DNA from: Bradymonadales bacterium
GTDB lineage: Bacteria > Myxococcota_A > Bradymonadia > JAFGEP01
DNA: 64,000 nucleotides
Direction: 5' to 3'
Assembly (NCBI GenBank): GCA_016931535.1
Contig: JAFGEP010000096.1
Coordinates: 1-64,000, forward strand
Shown here: in pieces, positions 34,124 through 43,817 of the stretch
Layout of the letters: each line of letters begins with the position of its first letter
Position numbering within the stretch: position 1 is the stretch's first letter
The notes under the pieces: generated by a model
The model's input: only the letters and a program-made list of their open reading frames with translations
Told to the model about the DNA's origin: nothing
The model's database searches: none
Program-made: the position numbers and the translations under genes

Positions 34124-35290
34124 ATGGCGACTTCGTATCTTTCTCCGGGTGTGTATGTCGAAGAGGTGCCCAGCGGCAACAAGCCGATCGAGGCGGTGGG
34201 AACCAGCACGGCGGGTTTCATTGGCGAGTGCAATGTCGGGCCGGTGAATGAGCCGATCCTGTGCACCAACTGGAGCACATACACCAAGCATTTCGGTGAT
34301 TTCAGCAACAGCCAGTACCTGGCCCATGGAGTCTACGGTTTCTTCAACAACGGCGGGACGATCGCCTTTGTGTGCAACGTGGGGACCATGGAGCAGGCCG
34401 AGAAGGACGGGAAGAAGCTGGCAAGCAAGGCCGCCCTGTACATCGGCGAGGACAACGGCCCCGGCACCCGGACCGGCCTGAAGGCCCTGGAAGAGGTGGA
34501 CGAGATCGCGTTGGTGATCGCTCCGGGTCAGACCGATCCGGCCATCCAGGATGCTATCCTGTCCCACTGCGAGAACATGAAGTATCGGTTTGCCGTGCTC
34601 GATAGCCCCGAGGCGATCGAGAAGGGCGGCGTGGACAAGCTGCCCAAGCCGCGCGACTCCAAGTACGGCGCCTACTACTTCCCCTGGATCGAGGTCTACG
34701 ATCCAGAGAAGGGGAACATCTTCATGCCGCCGTCGGGTCACGTGGCTGGCGTGTATGCCCGCGTGGACGCCGAGCGTGGTGTGCACAAGGCACCCGCCAA
34801 CGAGCTGATCCGGGGCGCCTTGGGGCTGCGCTACAGCATCACCAAGGGCGAGCAGGACATCCTGAACCCCAAGGGGATCAACTGCATCCGTGAGTTCAAG
34901 GGCCGTGGCATCCGGATCTGGGGCGCTCGCACCATCTCAAGCGATCCGGAATGGCGTTACATCAACGTCCGCCGTCTGTTCAACATGGTGGAGGCTTCCA
35001 TCGAGGGCGGCACGCAGTGGGTGGTGTTCGAGCCCAACGACCAGTCGCTGTGGAAGACCGTCACGCGCAACATCAAGTCCTTCCTGTCCCGGATCTACAT
35101 GTCTGGCGCGCTCTTCGGGGATAGCCCGGACAAGGCGTTCTATGTCAAGTGCGATTCCGAGACCAATCCGCCCGAGGTGATCGACGCGGGCCAGTTGATC
35201 TGCGAGATCGGAATGTGTCCGGTGAAGCCGGCCGAGTTCGTGATCTTCCGGATCGGCCAGATGCCGACCGGCGGGGATGTGAGCGAGTAG
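34124..35290 (+). CDS. Contractile sheath protein 1
   Basis: ATG 34124 has GGGAGG at 34114-34119 and gives 388 residues. The start (SYLSPGVYVEEVPSGNKPIE) and the C-terminal domain (SGHVAGVYARVDAERGVHKA, then RRLFNMVEASIEGGTQWVVF) are standard for the phage tail sheath family. Contraction of this outer cylinder drives the tube into the target. It lacks the large middle insertion seen in sheath 2. Confidence 0.94.
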   Translation: MATSYLSPGVYVEEVPSGNKPIEAVGTSTAGFIGECNVGPVNEPILCTNWSTYTKHFGDFSNSQYLAHGVYGFFNNGGTIAFVCNVGTMEQAEKDGKKLASKAALYIGEDNGPGTRTGLKALEEVDEIALVIAPGQTDPAIQDAILSHCENMKYRFAVLDSPEAIEKGGVDKLPKPRDSKYGAYYFPWIEVYDPEKGNIFMPPSGHVAGVYARVDAERGVHKAPANELIRGALGLRYSITKGEQDILNPKGINCIREFKGRGIRIWGARTISSDPEWRYINVRRLFNMVEASIEGGTQWVVFEPNDQSLWKTVTRNIKSFLSRIYMSGALFGDSPDKAFYVKCDSETNPPEVIDAGQLICEIGMCPVKPAEFVIFRIGQMPTGGDVSE

Positions 35291-35399
35291 TCCCAGCCTG
35301 CAACCCACTTGCCGGCGCCTCCGGTCTGGGATCGACGGATTTCCAGACCGGGGCGCTTGCAGATGGCATAAGGCCACCTTTCATTGAAGAGGGTTGATC

Positions 35400-35758
<359 letters not shown>

Positions 35759-35771
<13 letters not shown>

Positions 35772-35809
35772 GCTACCCCCTGGAACGAATCTACCAGGAG
35801 GTAGCTTAC
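35759..35809 (+). promoter_or_regulatory. Putative programmed -1 ribosomal frameshift element
   Basis: A run of five Gs (35759-35763) in codons CTG GGG GAA is followed after four bases by a hairpin. Its outer arms are perfect: GTAAGCTACC (35768-35777) and GGTAGCTTAC (35800-35809). An inner stem, CCTGG (35779-35783) with CCAGG (35794-35798), extends it to about 16 pairs with one C-A mismatch and a 10-base loop. The upstream stop codon (35769-35771) is inside the stem. A shift by -1 on GGG leads straight into the DUF6760 frame. Confidence 0.65.
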
Positions 35810-35932
35810 ATCGCGTATCACTGTCATTGGTCGTACAACGACCTCCTGGAGATGGAACACCGGGAACGGCAGATTTGGATCCGGGAGATCTCTGAGATCA
35901 ATCGTGAAATCAACGCGACGAGATCCGGGTAG
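35768..35932 (+). CDS. DUF6760-like reading frame, probably expressed by -1 frameshift
   Basis: The frame reads SYPLERIYQEVAYIAYHCHW then LEMEHRERQIWIREISEINR, matching the small DUF6760 protein found beside the tail-assembly gene in eCIS clusters. It ends with TAG at 35930-35932. Its conserved part begins at GTA 35768, and no ATG, GTG or TTG occurs in this frame between about 35519 and 35852; the first ATG would cut off half the domain. The frame lies -1 relative to the gene before it. A fused product of about 177 residues would result from slippage at 35760-35762. Initiation at a non-standard codon by coupling to the upstream stop is the alternative. Confidence 0.72.
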
Positions 35933-36012
35933 AGAAAGACCGTCTTCGGACGATCTCTCTCTACCACTCGGTCCGATCTGATCCGACCGGGTAACCCTGA
36001 GGATCTGGCGGT

Positions 36013-37761
36013 ATGGTAGGACGGAATGTACGCATACCCGGTGTTTATTTCGAACGCCGAGAGAGAAGAGAACGAGCGCTTGCGCTGGGCGAAAGCGGCA
36101 TACCGGTTCTGATGGGGTTGGCCAGCCGAGGCCCTCTGGACGTTCCCGTCAAGGTATTCAGCTACGACGAGTACCACAAGCTGTTCGGCGCACCCGTCCC
36201 AGGGACCTTCCTGAACGACGCCGTATACGGCTTTTTCAAGAACGGCGGCCGCTTCTGCTACATCATCCGGGTGGCACACAAGCGGGGGGGAGCAACCGAA
36301 GAGGTGGCGGCCCGAGCCTCCTACCAGGTGCTCGACAGCCAAGGCCGACCCACCATGCTGATCGAGGCTGCCAACGAAGGGGTCTGGGGCAACCAGATCC
36401 AGATCGAGGTCCGAGACCCCCAGGACAAGCCCAAGACCTACATCACCTTCGACCTGGAGGCCAACCAGACCAAGATGACGGTCAAGAGCGCCCGCGGGTT
36501 CGAGCGGGGCTCCATGGTCCGCCTGTTCAACCGCAAGCAGGAGCACTACGGGGTCCTGGCCGAAGTCCAGAGCAAGATGCTGCGACTCAGAGATAGCGAT
36601 GTCGTGCGCGAGACCTTCAAGTCCTCCGATCTGACCTACATCGAGCCGGTGGAGTTCGAGATCTTCGTCAAGGAAGGGGCCAAGCTGGAGCACTACCAGG
36701 CGTTGTCCATGGCGGTGGGGAGCGAGAACTACCCGGAGCGGGTGATCAACGACGCCAGCCAGTTGATCCGGGTCCAGATCCTGGACAACGAAGGCACGCT
36801 AGCGGAACGGATTCCCAAACCGGTGGGACCGGTCAGCCTGGAAGGGGGGCTGGATGGCCTCCAGGTCATTACCCCCGAGGACTTCATCGGCATCAACGAG
36901 GGACCGGATCAACGCTTTGGATTGCGGGCTCTGGAAGCGAACGAGGAGATCGACCTGATCGCTTTACCAGACCTGATGGCCTGCCACATGTTGGGTCTGG
37001 GCTTTCAAAACCGCCGCGACATCGAGGCGGTGCAAGAGGCGGTGTGCAACCACTGCGAGCTGCTGAAAGATCGGTTCGCGATTCTCGACATTCCGCCCGG
37101 GATGAACGCGGAGCAAGCGCTGTCCTGGCGTTTGCAGTTCGATTCGGACTTTGCCGCCTTCTACTACCCCTGGATCGGGATCCCCTCGGCCGAGGGGTAT
37201 CGCATCATTCCACCCTGCGGACATATTGCGGGGGTGTACTCCCGCTGCGATCGCGAAGGCGGTCCTCATCGGGCGGCCGCCAACGAGGTCATCCAAGGGG
37301 CGGTGGCACTGGACGTCATGCTGGAGGAGGAGGAGATCGGGTACATGAACTCCCAGGGGGTCAATGGGTTGCGGCTGTTGCCGCAGCGCGGGATCCGGAT
37401 CTGGGGGGCGCGGACCGTCTCCAGTCGGAAGGAGTGGCGCTACGTTCCGGTGCGCCGTTCCTTCAACATGATCCGGCGGGCCATCTTCCAGGGAAGCCAG
37501 TGGGTGGTCTTCGAGAACAACGAGCCGGAGCTGTGGCAGAAGCTGGAGCGCCAGATCAAGTACTTTCTGAACGGACTGTTCGAGCGCGGTTTTTTCGCGG
37601 GAGAAGCCCCCGACCAGGCGTTCTACGTGCGGTGCAACTCGGAGACCAATCCGGCCGAACGACGCGAAGCCGGTGAGCTGGTGGCCGAGATCGGGATCGC
37701 ACCGGTACGGCCGGCCGAATTCTTGACCTTTGTGCTGGAGCAGCAGCTGTCCGCAGAATGA
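36013..37761 (+). CDS. Contractile sheath protein 2 with inserted domain
   Basis: The 582-residue sheath paralogue starts GRNVRIPGVYFERRER. Its C-terminal third repeats the motifs of sheath 1 (PCGHIAGVYSRCDREGG, RRSFNMIRRAIFQGSQWVVF). About 190 more residues lie in the middle (about 100-300), including a beta-rich part (RPTMLIEAANEGVWGNQIQI) and a subtilisin-like-fold sheath domain. Such insertions face outward in known sheaths. Two unequal sheath genes are common in eCIS clusters; the divergence may decorate the particle surface or cap the baseplate end. Confidence 0.93.
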   Translation: MVGRNVRIPGVYFERRERRERALALGESGIPVLMGLASRGPLDVPVKVFSYDEYHKLFGAPVPGTFLNDAVYGFFKNGGRFCYIIRVAHKRGGATEEVAARASYQVLDSQGRPTMLIEAANEGVWGNQIQIEVRDPQDKPKTYITFDLEANQTKMTVKSARGFERGSMVRLFNRKQEHYGVLAEVQSKMLRLRDSDVVRETFKSSDLTYIEPVEFEIFVKEGAKLEHYQALSMAVGSENYPERVINDASQLIRVQILDNEGTLAERIPKPVGPVSLEGGLDGLQVITPEDFIGINEGPDQRFGLRALEANEEIDLIALPDLMACHMLGLGFQNRRDIEAVQEAVCNHCELLKDRFAILDIPPGMNAEQALSWRLQFDSDFAAFYYPWIGIPSAEGYRIIPPCGHIAGVYSRCDREGGPHRAAANEVIQGAVALDVMLEEEEIGYMNSQGVNGLRLLPQRGIRIWGARTVSSRKEWRYVPVRRSFNMIRRAIFQGSQWVVFENNEPELWQKLERQIKYFLNGLFERGFFAGEAPDQAFYVRCNSETNPAERREAGELVAEIGIAPVRPAEFLTFVLEQQLSAE

Positions 37762-37918
37762 CGAGGGTAGCCGGTCGAGTACGACCGCTTGTCCGCGCAA
37801 GGGCCCGCATCGAAAACGAGTGGGAGACGGGTAGACGACCAGCGTGATGCCACCCCACCCGATAAATCAAAAAGAAATCGGGGACACGTCTTGTCTAACG
37901 GCACAGACGTCTTATCCT

Positions 37919-37946
37919 TTGACAGGATGGATGCACGACTGGATAG
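37919..37946 (+). promoter_or_regulatory. Possible internal promoter ahead of the tube gene
   Basis: TTGACA (37919-37924) is a perfect -35 box, with GATAGG (37941-37946, three of six) 17 bases later. It lies in a 220-base gap between sheath 2 and tube genes, where a boost for the abundant tube protein would be useful. The weak -10 makes this uncertain. Confidence 0.35.
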
Positions 37947-37982
37947 GCAGACACAACACCACACCAGCGGCTTGGTAGAGAT

Positions 37983-38507
37983 ATGAGTCCGAAGCAAGTC
38001 CCTCAGAAGCAGATTGGCAATCGGTGGTTTTTCGACCCCCATGCGGCCAACCAGTTCTTCGTGGAGATCGCAGGGGTAACCTCCGGTCGGTTCATGGAGT
38101 GTTCGGGACTCTCGATGACAAACGAGATCAACGAGATCAAGGAGGGGGGTCTCAACTCCTCGACCCACAAGTTCATCAACCGGAGCTCGGCCGGGGAGAT
38201 CACGCTGAAACGGGGCTTCTGGAGCAACCCGCTGCTGTTCTCCTGGTTCGAGCAAGCCGCGCTCGACTCCTGGACGCCGCGCAAGAACGGAACGATAGTC
38301 GTCCTGGCGGGGATCACGTCCAATGTGAAGGACAGCACGACCCTGCCGGTGGCCCGCTGGGACTTCTACCGCGCATTTCCACTCAAGTGGGATGGGCCCC
38401 AGTTCAACGCCACCAGCAATAGCCTGGCTATGGAGTCAGTGACTCTGGCCTGCGAGTGGATTGAGCTGCGAGTGAAGTTCGAACTCGATGGGGGAGACTG
38501 GTTCTAA
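37983..38507 (+). CDS. Inner tube protein (T4 gp19-like)
   Basis: The 174-residue protein has the tail-tube family pattern: HAANQFFVEIAGVTSGRFME near the start, SGLSMTNEINEIKEGG, an arm loop, FINRSSAGEITLKRGFWSNP, then the strand pair VTLACEWIELRVKF at the end. It forms the rigid tube inside the sheath. It is followed with no gap by the 1767-residue gene, whose ATG is at the base after this stop. Confidence 0.93.
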   Translation: MSPKQVPQKQIGNRWFFDPHAANQFFVEIAGVTSGRFMECSGLSMTNEINEIKEGGLNSSTHKFINRSSAGEITLKRGFWSNPLLFSWFEQAALDSWTPRKNGTIVVLAGITSNVKDSTTLPVARWDFYRAFPLKWDGPQFNATSNSLAMESVTLACEWIELRVKFELDGGDWF

Positions 38508-41500
38508 ATGGCCGACTCGGAAATCAAAAACCAAGTCGCATCACCTGCATCTCCTGACCTGGCGCAGAGGATTCAGGCGCACGCGACCTTCTGTGAACGG
38601 TTGGGTGGGAGCCGCGTCGCATCCTTCGTCGACTCCTGGCTGGAACGGACGGGTCAGGGGCGTACCCGGCCCCTGGCAAACCTGGCGCTCAGCTCTCGGG
38701 AGCTGGCCGTGGAGGTGGGGCTGAAGTACCTGCCTCTGGGGGTGGATCTCCACTTCCTCCCCTGGCTGGACCGAATGGGGGGGGATCTCTACCCCGTGCC
38801 CTGGCGCAAGTGGTTCTACGGCGAGATCCTCAGCCTGTTCGCCGAAGAGGAAGAAGCGCTGGTGGCTTCGGCCTGGTCTTCCCTGCCGGCTTCCCGAGCG
38901 ATGCGCCCCCTCCGCACAGAGGCGGCACGGCCGGCTCGGCGGATTGCCACCCGGACTGCGGCCGTGGAGCGATCGGCTCGGCGGGTCTCCCGCCTGGTCG
39001 AGCGGCTGGAACGGTCGGCTTCGGGCCTGGGGATGCACCTGCACCAGACCGCCGGCCAGCGGGTTTTGAGCCAGGTTCCCGGTCCCGTCGCCGAGCTGGT
39101 CCGATCGGCCGCCGAGTCCCAACCCGGTATCCAGAGAGCGGTCGAGAGTCTGCGGAAAACCGCACCTCGGGCAACCCTGGCCGGTCCAGGTGGGGTCGAC
39201 AGGCCGATGCCCATCGAGGCCCGTTCCGATTCCACTCGAGGAATTTGGCCGGCCCGAATCCTCTCCAGCGAGGTGGAGCCACAGCCGGCACTTCCGGGCC
39301 GCCTGCAGCGGCGGCTGGAGTCCAGCGCCCGCTCCCCCTATCCACCTGCCATGGGGCCGGTGAGCTCCTTCTCCCGCATGATCTCGGCGCGACCCGCTCC
39401 CTCGTATGCCATGCAGCGGCTTGTGGAGCAGGTGGCGTCTGGCCAGCCCGAGGCGCATCGCTTCCTGGCGGAGCTTGTCGGGATCGCTCGAAGGGCTCCC
39501 GAACGCACCGTCCAGCGAGAGGCCGCAGGCGAGTGGCAGCCTGGGTCTGCCATCGGGCGGGAGGGGGTGCCGACAGGCGGTACGATCCCTGGTCGTCCCC
39601 TGTTTCTGGACGACATCTCCATCGAACCCGACACCCTGCGCAGCCTGACCGTCGGCCTTCGAACGCTGGCGGAGCAATCGCGCAAGGTCGCCGACCGGCT
39701 GGCCCTGGTCATGCCGGCAGGTGGGGAGCAGGCCCGGTTGGTGAGCCGGATCGGCCGGCGATTCAGCGGGGAGCTGCTCAAGCGCCGGCCGGCGGGTAGA
39801 GCCGCCGATCCGATCCTGGCCGACCCGTTGGGCGGGGAGATGTTCCTCCCGGCCCAAGGCGAGGATCTCGGCTTGGGGACGGGAGGTTCTGCCGAGCCCG
39901 CTTCCTGGGAGCAGCTGATCGCGCAGAGCGCATTCCACCCGATCGGCCTGCCGGAGGGTTTCCGGCTGGACGACCAGATGGCGAGTCGGCTGGAACCGGA
40001 GCTGGCCGCCGCACTGCGAGAGCCGAGGCAGATGCGGGTGGCGCCGTTGATGAGCGTGCTGTTGGCGGGTCTGAACGACTTCGAGGAACAGCCCGCCGCT
40101 GCGGCCAGCAAGACCCGGTTGGCCCTGGCCGCACGCGAGGTGCAGCGACGCGTTGCAGGAGCCGGGCCAGTACAGGCCGCCGAATCGTTCACTTTGCAGC
40201 AGATCATCTCGGGGCGGCCGATCGATTCGACCACCGGCAAGGTGGCACCCACGGGTGCCCCGGCGGCGGCCCGGACCTGGCAACTGTTCTCTCCGGCCAA
40301 GGCGTTGTCCCTCTCCTTGCTGCTGGGCGGCTCTCCTGCAGATGTCGCCCGGACGGAGGCGATCGGGCAAGCTCAACGGACCGAGGAAAGGGCCGCTCAG
40401 CTCGCCCAGGTCCTCACCGAGGGCCGACACGCCCTGAGAGACTGGGAACGATCGCTTCCCGTGCGGCAACCCGCCGAGGCGGCCACGACCCCCTTCGGCC
40501 GGGTGGTCATGGAGCGCGCCATCGACGGCACCCGGGCGATGCGGGTTCCCTACCTCGCTACCGACTCGCTGGTTCAACTGGTCGCCGAGGCCGACAAGCA
40601 AGCGATCTCGACGGAGGAGGCTCGCTGGCGCGCAACCACACCGGCTGTGGCCCGAGCGATCCAGAGTCGAACCGCTCCGCTGCGGTCTGTGCCGGCGGCA
40701 TCGACCACCGGCATCACCAGGGCGATCCGGCCGGCCGGAATCGCCACCATCCACGGGGCGATCCAGGAGAGGGCCGGGGCGGTTCGAACGCCGATGGACC
40801 TCTTGGTCTCGACTCATCGGCCCGCGGTGTCGCCGATCCCGAGCCGGGCGATGCAGCCGGCGGCAGAGCCGTTGTTGCTGAGACAAGAAGCACTGGATGC
40901 CCTGCGGCAGGCGGTTGGAACCGAGGCAAAAGGGTCCAGGAGACTGACGGCCATCGGGATCTTGCAGTCCGAGCCGACGGTGACGCAACGCGCCGGTCGT
41001 TTCCAGCTGGCAACGCAGGGGGAACGGGTGCTGGTTCTCCCGGTGCCCGAGGCGGCAGGCCGAGCGGGCGCCAAGCGGGAAGAGACCCGGCCGGCCAGGC
41101 CGGGGTTGACCTGGCTTGGCAGTCGGATCATCCCGACGGTGGGTGAGGCCCTCCGGCCAGCAGCTCTGGGAGATTCCGTCGTTCAGGCTTACCGCCCGGA
41201 GATCACAGCCGGTGCTCGGCCTGATCTCACCGTCATGGCCTCCGCTTTCCGGTTGACCAGCCAAGGCACCCCACTGGAGCCACGAGCGCTCCGTGCCGGC
41301 TGGCGCGGTGTGGCGGAGCGGGCTGAACAGCAGGTCGAGAAGCGGTTTGTCGGCCCGGAGCCCCAAGAACGTCCCGCAATGCGGGCCGGTGCCTTCTTCC
41401 CGGTAATGGTATCCCTGGCAGACGAATGGGCCGCCACCATCCCGGTGCAGACCCAGGTCGCCCGGGAGGTGCTGTCACCAGCGGCAGCCCAGGCGGTCGA

Positions 41501-43811
41501 AGCGGCGCCGGCCGTACCATCCAGGGCGTTGACCTTGGCGCGGCTGATGCAGGCGTCGAGGTCTTCGGTGCTGGGGGCTGCGGCGGCTCCACTGGCACGC
41601 TTGCTGGGATACGGAGCAAGGGCCAAAGAGGCGCGAGCCGTGGCCGGAGAGGAGCTGCCTGGCGAAATGCCGCGGCGTTCCGGCCGGGCGATGCCGCTTC
41701 TGGCCGGCGTGGCGATCGGGCAGGTTCCGATGGCCGGGCTGCAGGAGCCGGCAGGACGGGGTGAGGCCCTGTCCTCGTGGGTTCAGCAGCGGTTGGGTGA
41801 GACGGCCCGTCCCCTGCGGATGGGTGGTTGGACGGCACCGTTCAGCCCGGCGGAGATCTTCCAGCTCGTTTCTCTCGTCGATCAGGCTGCCTCTCCGGAG
41901 CAGGTGAGCGAGAAGCTCCCCCTGCAGGAGCGGATCGAGCGGATCGACCGAGCGGCTCAGACTCTGGTCTCGGCGGAGCCTTCCGGGCCCTCCTTGCGGG
42001 GGGCATCCCGGCCAGCCATGGCGCGGGTGGCGGAGGCGGAGCGGCCAGCACTTCGGGCTTATCGGGCGGCAGGCTTTCCCGACTGGAAGCTGCTCGACCT
42101 GTCTGATACCAAAGTGCAGCCGTTCGTGGGGGGCGATGCGCTCCACGTGGAAGCGCCGCGCGGGATGGCTGGCATGGCCGTGGAACGGCGCGCCATCCAA
42201 CCGGTAGCGGAGCGGAGCGAGCTGGCTCGGCGTTGGGGCCGGCCGTTTGCCGCCTTGTCACCCATGCCCTGGACCGGTCCCGAGCGAGCCGTGGTCCGTC
42301 TGGTCGCTCCGGCTCCAGGCGTTCCGAAGGCTCGGTTCGATGCCTCGGGGGCGCCGGCTGTCGAGCGCCCGACCACACCCATCCGGGAGATCGGCTTGGC
42401 ACCGATGCCGCGGGCTGCGCGGATCGCGCTGCCCGAGTCGGCCGAGCGGGGTGGCACCTGGGCCGGTCCGATGCGGGTGCTTCAGTTTGCCGCCCCGGTT
42501 CGTCCGATCCGCGCGGCAGAGCGAAGAGAAGCGGTCAAACGGGTATTTGGGGCCGAGCCGTTCTGGGTTCCCGAGGTGACAAGGCTGCGTCGGGCGGCGC
42601 CGGTGACCGGTTTCACGGCGGATCAGGTGACGCGAGAGCTGGCCCGGGAAGGTCTGACGACCGAGGCGATCGGGCGTGCGGTGACGCAGGCTTCGGCACC
42701 TGTCCAGCATTGGGTGGAGCAGGGGGCGGGTTTCCCCGCTCTGCCCGGAGCCCCTCGCCAGCTGACCATTCCAGCGGTTCAGCGGGCGTTGGCCGGGCTC
42801 GCGCCACGGCTGATGGCACCGGGGATGCCGGCCTTCACGCTGGCTGGCCTGGATCTGGCGCAGCTGGCGGGCAGCGGCCGGCCGGTGGGCGGAGAGCCGG
42901 GTGTGGTCCGCAGTCGGACAGAACCGATCGAGACCTCCATCTTGCGGCGCTTCGACCGCGCCGGCATGCTGGACAGAGAGGCGCCTGGCGCCCGTGCCGG
43001 CATGCGATTCGCCCCGATCGAACGGGAGATGGTGGCTGCCGCCATGGCCCGCCAGCAGCTTCGTCAGGGAGCAGGAGTTTCCGGACGAGCCGGTGTGGGA
43101 CGAGCGGCAACGGGAGCGATGGGGGCGCCGGCCGATTTCCACCGGGAGGCGGCCAGCCACTGGGGCTGGGCCGGTCTGGGGGATCTCAGCTGGCTGTCGG
43201 CCAGGATGCCCGAGGGAAGGGCTCCACAGGGGCGGGAAGGCCGGGCCAGAACTCCGGATCTGGGCTGGTTGCGGCGCGAGCTGGCCAGCATCGTCCGTTT
43301 TGGAAGCACGCTGCCCCTGGCAAGGCAGCTGGGGGAGACCCCCCTACCCAGAGGACTGGCGGCAGCGCGAAGTCTCCTGGATCTGATCGACATGCGGCAA
43401 GCAGAGCCCCAGCAGGGCGAGGCTTCCGCTCCGGCACCGCAGTTTACCCAAGTGGCGGGTCCGTTGGTTCATCCTGCTCGCCGGGCTTCGGTACGGCCAG
43501 CGCGGAGTCGGCTGGGTCAAGCCCCGGTCCCACCGCGCAGCTTGGAAGCCGGCCGGGTTCAAGGTCAACCGATGGCGGCGGAGCGGTCCCTGGTGGCTCC
43601 AGCACCGGGTCCAGCGCGACCGCCGGATATCAGCATCCAACCGCTGGCTGCCAGAACGGCTCCCGCCAGTGGTGGCAGGGGGCCGGAGCGCGCGGGCATC
43701 GAGTCGGAGAACGACACCCCCAAGGGGGAAGAGTTGGAAACCATGGCAGAAACGATTCTCTCCCATATCCGTCACCGGATCGCGTGGGAACGCAATCGTT
43801 GGGGAGGATAA
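38508..43811 (+). CDS. 1767-residue Ala/Arg/Pro-rich CIS protein, unrecognised
   Basis: I do not recognise this family. The first 130 residues or so look folded (SWLERTGQGRTRPLANLAL, LPLGVDLHFLPWLDRMGGDL). Then come about 1,450 residues rich in Ala, Arg, Pro, Gln and Gly with scattered short helices and many variants of RAM, RAI and PAR words. A folded-looking C-terminus ends HIRHRIAWERNRWGG. No membrane segment, coiled coil of useful length, or enzymatic motif is apparent. It starts right after tube and ends just before the CIS tube-associated gene, the place of the tiny Afp6/Pvc6. It may be a length-setting, scaffold or luminal cargo protein; that is inference. Confidence 0.8.
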   Translation: MADSEIKNQVASPASPDLAQRIQAHATFCERLGGSRVASFVDSWLERTGQGRTRPLANLALSSRELAVEVGLKYLPLGVDLHFLPWLDRMGGDLYPVPWRKWFYGEILSLFAEEEEALVASAWSSLPASRAMRPLRTEAARPARRIATRTAAVERSARRVSRLVERLERSASGLGMHLHQTAGQRVLSQVPGPVAELVRSAAESQPGIQRAVESLRKTAPRATLAGPGGVDRPMPIEARSDSTRGIWPARILSSEVEPQPALPGRLQRRLESSARSPYPPAMGPVSSFSRMISARPAPSYAMQRLVEQVASGQPEAHRFLAELVGIARRAPERTVQREAAGEWQPGSAIGREGVPTGGTIPGRPLFLDDISIEPDTLRSLTVGLRTLAEQSRKVADRLALVMPAGGEQARLVSRIGRRFSGELLKRRPAGRAADPILADPLGGEMFLPAQGEDLGLGTGGSAEPASWEQLIAQSAFHPIGLPEGFRLDDQMASRLEPELAAALREPRQMRVAPLMSVLLAGLNDFEEQPAAAASKTRLALAAREVQRRVAGAGPVQAAESFTLQQIISGRPIDSTTGKVAPTGAPAAARTWQLFSPAKALSLSLLLGGSPADVARTEAIGQAQRTEERAAQLAQVLTEGRHALRDWERSLPVRQPAEAATTPFGRVVMERAIDGTRAMRVPYLATDSLVQLVAEADKQAISTEEARWRATTPAVARAIQSRTAPLRSVPAASTTGITRAIRPAGIATIHGAIQERAGAVRTPMDLLVSTHRPAVSPIPSRAMQPAAEPLLLRQEALDALRQAVGTEAKGSRRLTAIGILQSEPTVTQRAGRFQLATQGERVLVLPVPEAAGRAGAKREETRPARPGLTWLGSRIIPTVGEALRPAALGDSVVQAYRPEITAGARPDLTVMASAFRLTSQGTPLEPRALRAGWRGVAERAEQQVEKRFVGPEPQERPAMRAGAFFPVMVSLADEWAATIPVQTQVAREVLSPAAAQAVEAAPAVPSRALTLARLMQASRSSVLGAAAAPLARLLGYGARAKEARAVAGEELPGEMPRRSGRAMPLLAGVAIGQVPMAGLQEPAGRGEALSSWVQQRLGETARPLRMGGWTAPFSPAEIFQLVSLVDQAASPEQVSEKLPLQERIERIDRAAQTLVSAEPSGPSLRGASRPAMARVAEAERPALRAYRAAGFPDWKLLDLSDTKVQPFVGGDALHVEAPRGMAGMAVERRAIQPVAERSELARRWGRPFAALSPMPWTGPERAVVRLVAPAPGVPKARFDASGAPAVERPTTPIREIGLAPMPRAARIALPESAERGGTWAGPMRVLQFAAPVRPIRAAERREAVKRVFGAEPFWVPEVTRLRRAAPVTGFTADQVTRELAREGLTTEAIGRAVTQASAPVQHWVEQGAGFPALPGAPRQLTIPAVQRALAGLAPRLMAPGMPAFTLAGLDLAQLAGSGRPVGGEPGVVRSRTEPIETSILRRFDRAGMLDREAPGARAGMRFAPIEREMVAAAMARQQLRQGAGVSGRAGVGRAATGAMGAPADFHREAASHWGWAGLGDLSWLSARMPEGRAPQGREGRARTPDLGWLRRELASIVRFGSTLPLARQLGETPLPRGLAAARSLLDLIDMRQAEPQQGEASAPAPQFTQVAGPLVHPARRASVRPARSRLGQAPVPPRSLEAGRVQGQPMAAERSLVAPAPGPARPPDISIQPLAARTAPASGGRGPERAGIESENDTPKGEELETMAETILSHIRHRIAWERNRWGG

Positions 43812-43817
43812 CGAGCA

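Noticed and set aside
38541..41366. 941-codon minus-strand frame opposite the 1767-residue gene
   Set aside because: Low-complexity Gly/Arg/Pro shadow; the plus frame begins directly after tube with conserved neighbours.
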